Of a stretch of 13,626 nt of DNA, positions 1 to 5,780 are shown in pieces (positions within the stretch are counted from its first letter, which is position 1; each line of letters starts with the position of its first letter). A program made the translations under genes and the position numbers. A model generated the notes under the pieces. The model worked only from the letters and a program-made list of their open reading frames with translations, was not told the DNA's origin and ran no database searches. Where the stretch lies: NCBI GenBank assembly GCA_023450745.1, contig JAEXGR010000042.1, positions 1 to 13,626 on the forward strand, read 5' to 3'. This DNA is from Synergistota bacterium. GTDB taxonomy: Bacteria; Synergistota; Synergistia; Synergistales; Synergistaceae.

Positions 1-52
1 CAAACATTGCGAGAGGTAGCAACATACCTGTCAAACCGCCCTGCTGGCCCAA
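1..52 (-). CDS. yajC: YajC-like preprotein translocase subunit, N-terminal fragment (cut by window edge)
   Basis: Only the first 17 codons are present, because the gene runs off the left edge. The translation is MGQQGGLTGMLLPLAMF. A Gly/Gln-rich lead followed by a hydrophobic LLPLAMF stretch is typical of the start of YajC, the small single-span accessory subunit of the SecDF-YajC complex that assists Sec export. The start is a TTG at 50-52, seven bases after a strong Shine-Dalgarno AAGGAGG (60-66). An internal ATG at 23-25 would give a shorter protein and has no comparable ribosome site. It lies about 120 bp downstream of rex on the same strand, so it may have its own promoter, but I could not pick one with confidence. 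The identification rests on 17 residues and could be wrong; another small membrane protein is possible. Confidence 0.5.
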   Translation of the reverse strand, partial: MGQQGGLTGMLLPLAMF

Positions 53-171
53 AGAAATTCCTCCTTACAAAACTTGTTTTTAATTTGTTTCTTTCGCCAC
101 AACGGGTATTTTATCATGATATCGCCCATTGTGCCTATATCCTTTTTTCTTTTGCCGCCTGGATGCCGGCG

Positions 172-798
172 CTATTTTTCCCGCTCTTTAAGGAAGAAGA
201 GCAGCTTCTCCAGCTCGACAAAAATATCGACCCGGTAGAAGAGTATTCTCTCCGGCACCACCACCGTGGCGGGAGTAAAGGCCAGTATGCCCTTCAGCGT
301 CGGCGAGGAGACGGCCTTATCGACGCACGCCTGCGCCGCCGCGGCCGGCACCGCAAGCAGAAGAACCTCTATATTGCGCTCCTCCATCACTCTGCCGATA
401 TCGTCCGAATGGAAACACTCAACACCCATCACCTTGCGTCCGACCTTATCAGGGTCGACGTCGAAGAGCGCCTCCACATTGAACTTGTAGCTCTGAAAGG
501 CGGTGTGTCCCATGAGGGCCGTGCCGAGGTTTCCCACGCCCGCCAGCGCCACGCGCCAGACGCGGGGCGAGGCGAGGATGTTTTCGATGTGAGCGCAGAG
601 GCGGTTGACATGATAGCCGACGCCGCGTTTTCCAATCTCGCCGAAGTAAGAGAGGTCCTTACGTACCTGGCTTGCCTTTATGCCAAGCATCTCTCCCATC
701 TGGAGCGAGGAGACGACTTTTCTACCCTCCTCTTTCATCAGCATCAAGAGGCGGTAGTATTGAATCAGCCTCTCTACCGTTGGTTCCGCAACTTTCAT
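172..798 (-). CDS. rex: Redox-sensing transcriptional repressor Rex
   Basis: A 208-residue protein, close to the usual Rex length of about 210. Rex is a cytoplasmic dimer that binds DNA when NADH is low and releases it when NADH rises, controlling fermentation and respiration genes. The N-terminal winged helix contains IKASQVRKDLSYFGEIGKRG (residues 40-59), the Rex recognition-helix region. The Rossmann NAD(H) domain begins with AGVGNLG (G87-x-G89-x2-G92). The C-terminal helix (about 187-206) matches the domain-swap helix of the family. I chose the ATG at 796-798 because AGGAGG precedes it by six bases and MKVAEPTVERLIQYYRLL is a normal Rex start; an in-frame extension upstream would reach back into eno. 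It starts 13 bp after the eno stop, with its ribosome site next to that stop, so it is the last gene of rqcP-eno-rex. Confidence 0.95.
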   Translation of the reverse strand: MKVAEPTVERLIQYYRLLMLMKEEGRKVVSSLQMGEMLGIKASQVRKDLSYFGEIGKRGVGYHVNRLCAHIENILASPRVWRVALAGVGNLGTALMGHTAFQSYKFNVEALFDVDPDKVGRKVMGVECFHSDDIGRVMEERNIEVLLLAVPAAAAQACVDKAVSSPTLKGILAFTPATVVVPERILFYRVDIFVELEKLLFFLKEREK

Positions 799-811
799 AT
801 ATTGTCCTCCT

Positions 812-2089
812 CTATCCTCTGGGCGAGGGTTTCCCCGCAAACTCAGAGCGGCCCGCGAGAGCCTCCTCAATGCGTATGAGCCGGTTGTATTTGCGGACTC
901 TGTCCATTCCGCGGGGGGCTCCCGCCTTTATCTGCCCGGCGCCGGTCGCCACCGCGAGGTCCGCGATAAACGAATCAGAGGTCTCGCCCGACCGGTGGGA
1001 GATGATCCGGTTGTATCCGGCCCTTAGCGCCATTTCGCAGACGTCGAGCGTCTCGGTGAGGGTGCCGATCTGGTTCGGCTTTATGAGCACCGCGTTTGCC
1101 GCGTGTTTTTCTATCCCGATCTTCAGGCGGTCCTTGTGCGTGACGAAAAGGTCGTCGCCGATCAGTTCGATCTTTTTACCCAGGCGTTCCGTCAGCGATA
1201 TCCAGCCCTGCCAGTCGTCCTCTGCAAGGCCGTCCTCTATCGAGATGACGGGATATTTCGCGCAGAGGTTCTCATAGAGGTCGATCAGCTCGCCGGCGGT
1301 GAAACGGCAGCGCGAGCCGGGGAACTGATACGCGCCCTCAGACGCGAACTGGTTGGCCGCCACGTCAAGGCCGATCGAGATGTCGCGTCCGGGCTGGTAG
1401 CCGGCCTCGCTGATCGCGAGCATCAGGGTCTCTAAGACCTCGTCCGGGCCGCGGAAGTCACAGGTGAAACCGCCTTCGTCCCCCGTACCCGTCGTTTTGC
1501 CGGCGCGCATCAGAATATCTTTCAGCGCGTGATAGGTCTCGGCTCCCATGCGAAGCGACTCCGTGAAGGTCGGCGCTCCGTGCGGAATGATCAGAAACTC
1601 CTGGATGTTCAGATTATTATCGGCGTGCATGCCGCCGTTGATGACGTTCATCATCGGCACCGGCATCAAGTCGGCGTTAAGACCGCCCAGATAGCGCCAC
1701 AGCGGCATCACCAGGTCGTTCGCCGCCGCGCGCGCCGTCGCCAGCGAGACGCCGAGCGTCGCGTTAGCGCCAAGGCGGACCTTGTGGAGCGTCCCGTCAA
1801 GCTCTATCATCGTGTTGTCGACCAGCGCCTGTTCCGACGGGTCAAGTCCCTTGACCGCGGGCGCGATGACCTCGTTTATATTCTTCACCGCGTCAAGGAC
1901 TCCGCGGCCGCGGTATCTGCCGTTGTCCTTATCACGCAGCTCAAATGCCTCATAGGTCCCGGTGGAGGCGCCGCACGGTACGCTCGCGCCGCCCATCGTG
2001 CCCGAGTCAAGCCGCACCTCTACCTCAACGGTCGGAAAGCCTCTTGAATCCAATATTTCCCTCGCGTGGATGCTCTTTATACGTGACAA
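812..2089 (-). CDS. eno: Enolase (phosphopyruvate hydratase)
   Basis: Full-length 425-residue enolase, which converts 2-phosphoglycerate to phosphoenolpyruvate in glycolysis. Mg2+ ligands by family alignment are D242, E285 and D312. Catalytic residues visible are E205 (GDEGGF), K337 in the signature VLIKPNQIGTLTET, H365 (SHRSGET) and K388. The start is TTG at 2087-2089: it gives MSRIKSIHAREILDSRG, which fits the universal enolase N-terminus, and AAGGGG lies eight bases before it. It begins 42 bp after rqcP and is followed closely by rex, so the three are probably one transcript. Two usually constant spots differ: loop 1 reads VPCGASTG with C39 where most enolases have Ser, and the SRS(D/E)R motif after the catalytic Lys reads RGMDR (about 393-397). 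All ligands are intact, so I expect an active enzyme. Confidence 0.97.
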   Translation of the reverse strand: MSRIKSIHAREILDSRGFPTVEVEVRLDSGTMGGASVPCGASTGTYEAFELRDKDNGRYRGRGVLDAVKNINEVIAPAVKGLDPSEQALVDNTMIELDGTLHKVRLGANATLGVSLATARAAANDLVMPLWRYLGGLNADLMPVPMMNVINGGMHADNNLNIQEFLIIPHGAPTFTESLRMGAETYHALKDILMRAGKTTGTGDEGGFTCDFRGPDEVLETLMLAISEAGYQPGRDISIGLDVAANQFASEGAYQFPGSRCRFTAGELIDLYENLCAKYPVISIEDGLAEDDWQGWISLTERLGKKIELIGDDLFVTHKDRLKIGIEKHAANAVLIKPNQIGTLTETLDVCEMALRAGYNRIISHRSGETSDSFIADLAVATGAGQIKAGAPRGMDRVRKYNRLIRIEEALAGRSEFAGKPSPRG

Positions 2090-2131
2090 CCTAATTTCCC
2101 CTTTCCTTTTCGGGCTGATCGTTTTTACAGC

Positions 2132-2413
2132 CTACCACGGTTTTTCGCCGGAAGCGGCCTCTTTCTCCTCAATGATCGTATAAGCGGGAGCGTTTCTCTT
2201 GAGCGCCGTCTCGTCCGCCGTCAGCACTTTGACGCTTAGGATGCGCCGCGGGTAGGCTATCTCGACGATATCGTCCTCACGCACCTCGGCGGCCGGCTTG
2301 CACTGCCGCCTGTTGACGCGCACGGCGCCGATCTCCGCCATCTCCTGTGCCACAGTCCGGCGTTTTACAAGCCGGGACAGTTTTAGATATTTATCGAGCC
2401 TCAAAGACTTCAC
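2132..2413 (-). CDS. rqcP: S4-domain RNA-binding protein RqcP (YabO family)
   Basis: A 93-residue protein. LRLDKYLKLSRLVKRRT followed by a V-N-R-R-K-P-A-x-E-V-x-x-D-D pattern spans one S4 RNA-binding domain (about residues 4-52), and the tail YTIIEEKE resembles the end of Bacillus YabO/RqcP. In that family the protein binds the large ribosomal subunit on stalled 50S-tRNA complexes and helps RqcH add alanine tails (ribosome-associated quality control). Hsp15 is a more distant alternative, but the short length and RLDKYLKLSRLVKRR motif favour RqcP. The start is GTG (2411-2413) with only a close, weak purine stretch AAGTGGG before it. The predicted transcription start lies about 11 nt upstream, so the leader is very short. 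It is the first gene of the rqcP-eno-rex unit. Confidence 0.88.
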   Translation of the reverse strand: MKSLRLDKYLKLSRLVKRRTVAQEMAEIGAVRVNRRQCKPAAEVREDDIVEIAYPRRILSVKVLTADETALKRNAPAYTIIEEKEAASGEKPW

Positions 2414-2430
2414 CCCACTTATATTTTAAA

Positions 2431-2459
2431 AGTATAATGCTTCTCCAGCATTTGTGCAA
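2431..2459 (-). promoter_or_regulatory. Sigma-70 type promoter for rqcP-eno-rex
   Basis: On the minus strand TTGCAC (2454-2459) and TATACT (2431-2436) are separated by exactly 17 bp. It lies between the hairpin after rpoD and the rqcP GTG, so it gives the rqcP-eno-rex unit its own start. I saw no complete Rex palindrome (TTGTGA-N6-TCACAA type) over it. Confidence 0.7.
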
Positions 2460-2476
2460 TAAGTAGCAAAGTGCCT

Positions 2477-2522
2477 AAACGGCAAAACACCCGTCATTTA
2501 TATACCGGGTGTCTTGCCGTTT
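2477..2522 (-). terminator. Hairpin after rpoD, probable terminator
   Basis: A near-perfect 17-bp inverted repeat: arms 2477-2493 and 2506-2522 match at 16 of 17 positions, around a 12-nt AT-rich loop. It begins three bases beyond the rpoD stop. In the rpoD direction the only U-run is the UUU inside the stem, so termination may be incomplete. On the opposite strand the stem is followed by TTATTTTATT. The position between rpoD and the rqcP promoter supports a terminator or partial terminator. Confidence 0.7.
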
Positions 2523-2525
2523 ATT

Positions 2526-3887
2526 TTATTCGAGAAAATCCTTGAGTTTCTTGCTGCGGCTGGGATGCCTCAGTTTTCTCAAAGCCTTGGCCTCTATCTG
2601 CCTGATGCGCTCGCGCGTGACGCCGAAGCGCCGGCCGACTTCCTCGAGGGTATGCGCGTGCCCGTCTTCAAGCCCGAAGCGCAGCCTCAGCACCTCGCGC
2701 TCGCGGTCGGTGAGGTCGTCAAGCATCTCGTCAAGCTGCTCGCGCAGTATTTGACTGGCCGCCGCCTCTTCGGGGCTCGGGAGGTCCTTGTCCTCAAGGA
2801 AGTCGCCCAGCTGGCTGTCCTCCTCTTCGCCGATCGGCGTCTCAAGGGAGACGGGCTCCTGCGCGATGCGCTGTATTTCTTCGACGCGATCCGAGGGGAT
2901 CTCCATGCCGGCCGCGATCTCCTCCGCTGTCGGCTCTCGTCCCAGCCGCTGCACAAGCTGGCGCGAGACGCGGATGAGTTTGTTGATCGTCTCGACCATA
3001 TGCACCGGTATGCGAATCGTTCGCGCCTGGTCCGCTATCGCGCGGGTGATCGCCTGGCGTATCCACCAGGTCGCGTAGGTGCTGAACTTATATCCCTTGT
3101 GGTAGTCGAACTTCTCCACCGCGCGGATGAGCCCGAGGTTTCCCTCCTGTATCAGGTCGAGAAAGAGCATGCCGCGGCCGATATATTTTTTCGCGATACT
3201 GACCACGAGGCGCAGGTTGGCCTCCACCAGCGCGTCTTTGCTTGCGACGTCCCCCGCCTCCACGCCCTTGGCGAGCATGACCTCGTCTTCCGAAGTCAGG
3301 AGCGGGATCTTGCCGATCTCCCTGAGGTACATGCGCACGGGGTCTGAGAGAGGCAGGTCTTCGAGGTCGCCCATGTCCTCGGTGTTGGCCGTCGTCGGTA
3401 CCAGGGCTTCGCCTTCGGAGGGGTCGACCTTGGTCTTCGGCTCGTCGAGCACATCGACGCCAAGCTCCATCAGGTTCATATAGAGGTTGTCGAGAATGTC
3501 CGCGGTGAGGAAATCCTTCGGCATCCGCTTTTCGATATCCTCGTATGTGACAAACCCCTTTTCGCGCCCCTCGTGAAGCAGGTCGCGCACATTATCTATA
3601 TAGGCGCTGTAGTCGGCTCCCTCCGTGTCGTCGCCCAGCGCGGGCACGGGAGAGTCCTCCTCCGGTTCGTCGATCGGCGCTATCACGTCGAGCAAGTCCG
3701 GCTCTTCCACGGGAGGTTCCTCAAGATTGATCGCGTCGATATCGGCATCCTCGACCAGCGACAGATCATCCGGCATCGCCTCGTCGTTCACCGCCGCGTC
3801 CATCTCCGTGGGTTCGGCGCCTTCTTCTGTCATAGGGGACGTCTCTTCCGGCATAATCTCTTCTTTCTTGCTTTTTGTCTTTCTCAT
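2526..3887 (-). CDS. rpoD: Primary sigma factor RpoD (sigma-70/SigA)
   Basis: A 453-residue housekeeping sigma factor that directs RNA polymerase to -35/-10 promoters. An acidic, low-complexity N-terminus (about 12-90, rich in Asp/Glu) precedes region 1.1 (about 93-148). Region 1.2 contains DPVRMYLREIG (182-192). Region 2 contains ANLRLVVSIAKKYIGRGM through YATWWIRQAITRAIADQART (about 223-290), with the DNA-melting and -10-reading aromatic residues. Region 3 spans about 300-375. Region 4 contains LTDREREVLRLRFGL and the helix-turn-helix VTRERIRQIEAKALRKLRHP (423-442). I chose the ATG at 3885-3887: it overlaps the dnaG stop as ATGA, which suggests translational coupling, and AAAGGAGGG lies about 11 bases before it. 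A longer in-frame reading would run back through dnaG and is a shadow. The ATG at codon 12 is possible but has a poorer ribosome site. Confidence 0.97.
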   Translation of the reverse strand: MRKTKSKKEEIMPEETSPMTEEGAEPTEMDAAVNDEAMPDDLSLVEDADIDAINLEEPPVEEPDLLDVIAPIDEPEEDSPVPALGDDTEGADYSAYIDNVRDLLHEGREKGFVTYEDIEKRMPKDFLTADILDNLYMNLMELGVDVLDEPKTKVDPSEGEALVPTTANTEDMGDLEDLPLSDPVRMYLREIGKIPLLTSEDEVMLAKGVEAGDVASKDALVEANLRLVVSIAKKYIGRGMLFLDLIQEGNLGLIRAVEKFDYHKGYKFSTYATWWIRQAITRAIADQARTIRIPVHMVETINKLIRVSRQLVQRLGREPTAEEIAAGMEIPSDRVEEIQRIAQEPVSLETPIGEEEDSQLGDFLEDKDLPSPEEAAASQILREQLDEMLDDLTDREREVLRLRFGLEDGHAHTLEEVGRRFGVTRERIRQIEAKALRKLRHPSRSKKLKDFLE

Positions 3888-5626
3888 GCCTTTATGTTCC
3901 CTCCTTTTAATAATCTCGTATATTTTAAATATTCCTCGTATTCGCTCTCCGATATTTTCCCCTCTTTGATCTTTTTTACCAGAGAGGAGAGCCGTTTTTT
4001 CAAATATCTGCGCCGCAGCGTGTCCATCAGTTTTTCGGCCGTGTCCCCGCCGATTCCCTCTCTGGATAGTATGCTGTTGCCGCGGGCGATTATCTGCATC
4101 CCGCTCATGTCGTTCATCTGCTGCCAGCGCCGTTCCAGCGCCTCCGGCTCGTCGCCGCTCAGCAGCGCGAATACGACGTTCTGTATCCCCGGGTCTTCTA
4201 TGTAACACATAAGCTCCTCAGCCCTGTAAGCCTGGCGCATATCCTGTCTGCTCCAGAGCAGGCTGCAGAGCATATATTCAAGGTCGTCGGCGTAATCCTG
4301 CGCAGGAGGAATAAAATCCGTTTCTTCCCGTTCCCGCCAGCTGCCCGGCTGCGCGTCCGGCTTTTGGCGCTTGCGCTCCTCAAGCAGGCCTTGCACCTCA
4401 TGGGGAAATATGCCGAGGATATTTCCCAAATCTTCAAAATAGGGCGTCACGTCGAATATCGAAAGCGACGATAGACCCTCGATAAGATCCCGCCGCGCCT
4501 CCGGCGCGCGCGCCTGGTCTTTGAGGTCGTCGCGCCTTAGCCGCGCGTGAAAAAGCGGCAATGGCAGAGCCGTATCGATAGATTTTTCAAAAAGCTCAGG
4601 GCCGCCCGGCTGCAGCAGTATCTCGTCAGGGTCTTTTCCGCCCTGCCAGATGACGCGCTTCGCCGCGACTCCCTCCGCGTGCAGCGTGTACATGGCGCGC
4701 AGAGCCGCCTCCTGTCCCGCAGAATCTGAATCATAGCAGATATAGCACATTCCTGTCATGCGTTTTATCAGCGAAGCCTGCTCCTGAGTAAGCGCCGTGC
4801 CCAGGGAGGCCACAGTATTCGTATATCCAAAAAGGTGCGCGCGTATCGCGTCAAGGTATCCCTCGACAAGTATCGCGTGCCCCTTAGCGTTCATCGAAGC
4901 CTTCGCCTTATCTAGCAGGTAGAGGTTGTGTCTCTTGTTGAAGAGCCTGCTCTCCGGGCTGTTGAGGTATTTCGCGCCTTCGCCGTCGAGTATCCGGCCC
5001 CCAAAGCCGATCAGGCGTCCGGTGATGTTATATATCGGGAAGATCACCCGTCCCCGGAAACGGTCGTAACACCCGCCCTCACGCCCTTCGCCGGCGAGGC
5101 CGCTTTCCAGAATCTGAGCGGCGGAGAACCCTCTCTGCTGGAGCCGCCGTACCAGCTGGTCCCAGGAGTTCGGAGCCCACCCTATTTCAAAACGGCGGCA
5201 TACCTCCGGCGAAAGAGAGCGTCTTTCAAGATACTTTCGCGCCGGCTCGCCGCCCGCGGCCGTCAATGACTCCATAAAAAACTCAAGCGCGGCGAGGTTT
5301 ATATCTCTGTTCACGCGCTGCGCCGCAAAATTTTGCTGTCCCCGCGACAGGGTGACGCCGGCCCTTTCGGCCAGCCTCTCAAGGGCCTCGCGGAATTCCA
5401 GATGCTCGACTTCCATAATAAAAGCGAAAATGTCCCCGCCCTTGCCGCAGCCAAAACAGTGATAGGTCTGGCGCTCAGGAGAGACGCTGAAGGAGGGCGT
5501 CTTCTCGTTGTGGAACGGGCAGCACCCCCAGAATGTGCGCCCATTTCTCTTGAGCTTCACATATTCCGATACGACTTCGACGATGTCGAGCCTTGATTTT
5601 ACTTCACGAACATCGTCAGACGCCAT
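3884..5626 (-). CDS. dnaG: DNA primase DnaG
   Basis: A 580-residue replicative primase that makes the RNA primers for leading and lagging strands. The N-terminal CHC2 zinc-binding domain carries C36-x2-H39-x17-C57-x2-C60. The catalytic core has the basic motif YDRFRGRVIFPI (187-198), then the TOPRIM domain with E255 (VEGYLD), D299 and D301 (YDSDSAG) and KDPDE (331-335). The C-terminal part (about 440-580) is the less conserved helicase-interaction region, with a Lys/Glu-rich end. The start ATG (5624-5626) follows AGGAGG by six bases and gives MASDDVREVKSRLDIVEVV, a standard DnaG start; the in-frame extension upstream is GC-rich and Arg-heavy and does not look coding. The stop overlaps the rpoD start by ATGA. 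rpsU, often in front of dnaG in this operon in other bacteria, is absent; hppA is upstream instead. Confidence 0.97.
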   Translation of the reverse strand: MASDDVREVKSRLDIVEVVSEYVKLKRNGRTFWGCCPFHNEKTPSFSVSPERQTYHCFGCGKGGDIFAFIMEVEHLEFREALERLAERAGVTLSRGQQNFAAQRVNRDINLAALEFFMESLTAAGGEPARKYLERRSLSPEVCRRFEIGWAPNSWDQLVRRLQQRGFSAAQILESGLAGEGREGGCYDRFRGRVIFPIYNITGRLIGFGGRILDGEGAKYLNSPESRLFNKRHNLYLLDKAKASMNAKGHAILVEGYLDAIRAHLFGYTNTVASLGTALTQEQASLIKRMTGMCYICYDSDSAGQEAALRAMYTLHAEGVAAKRVIWQGGKDPDEILLQPGGPELFEKSIDTALPLPLFHARLRRDDLKDQARAPEARRDLIEGLSSLSIFDVTPYFEDLGNILGIFPHEVQGLLEERKRQKPDAQPGSWREREETDFIPPAQDYADDLEYMLCSLLWSRQDMRQAYRAEELMCYIEDPGIQNVVFALLSGDEPEALERRWQQMNDMSGMQIIARGNSILSREGIGGDTAEKLMDTLRRRYLKKRLSSLVKKIKEGKISESEYEEYLKYTRLLKGGNIKA

Positions 5627-5667
5627 AGACTGCCTCCTCTTCGCAAAAATCAAAACTTCCCGCCGCC

Positions 5668-5686
5668 CGCCGCTTCTGATGCGGCG
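5668..5686 (-). other. GC-rich hairpin in the dnaG leader
   Basis: A perfect 6-bp inverted repeat, CGCCGC and GCGGCG around a 7-nt loop, lies 42 bp before the dnaG start in an extremely GC-rich leader. It has no U-run, so it is not an obvious terminator. It could slow ribosomes or polymerase or simply reflect composition. Confidence 0.3.
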
Positions 5687-5711
5687 ACAGGCGCGCCGGG
5701 GTCTCATTAAG

Positions 5712-5748
5712 AAGACTAGAGGGAGAGTAAAGGCTCTCCCTCTAGCTT
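5712..5748 (-). terminator. Rho-independent terminator of hppA
   Basis: A perfect 12-bp stem (5716-5727 with 5734-5745, CTAGAGGGAGAG and its complement) with a 6-nt loop, extended by AAG/CTT beyond a one-base bulge. On the minus strand it is followed by a U-rich TCTTCTTAAT. It lies 33 bp behind the hppA stop and in front of dnaG, so it should separate the two transcripts. The other strand is followed by CTTATATTAT, but no plus-strand gene needs it. Confidence 0.85.
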
Positions 5749-5780
5749 ATATTATCACAAGTTTTGCGCTGTTTATTGCA

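Noticed and set aside
112..121. 10-bp palindrome TATCATGATA between rex and the yajC-like start, considered as a Rex operator
   Set aside because: It does not match the TTGTGA-N6-TCACAA type Rex site and short palindromes are common in AT-rich spacers.
7..879. 290-codon plus-strand frame opposite rex
   Set aside because: It covers rex and the spacer in antisense, and its product resembles no family I know; composition is that of a shadow.
2514..3347. Long open frame (277 codons) on the plus strand across rpoD
   Set aside because: Shadow of the GC-rich rpoD gene; rpoD itself has full domain conservation on the other strand.
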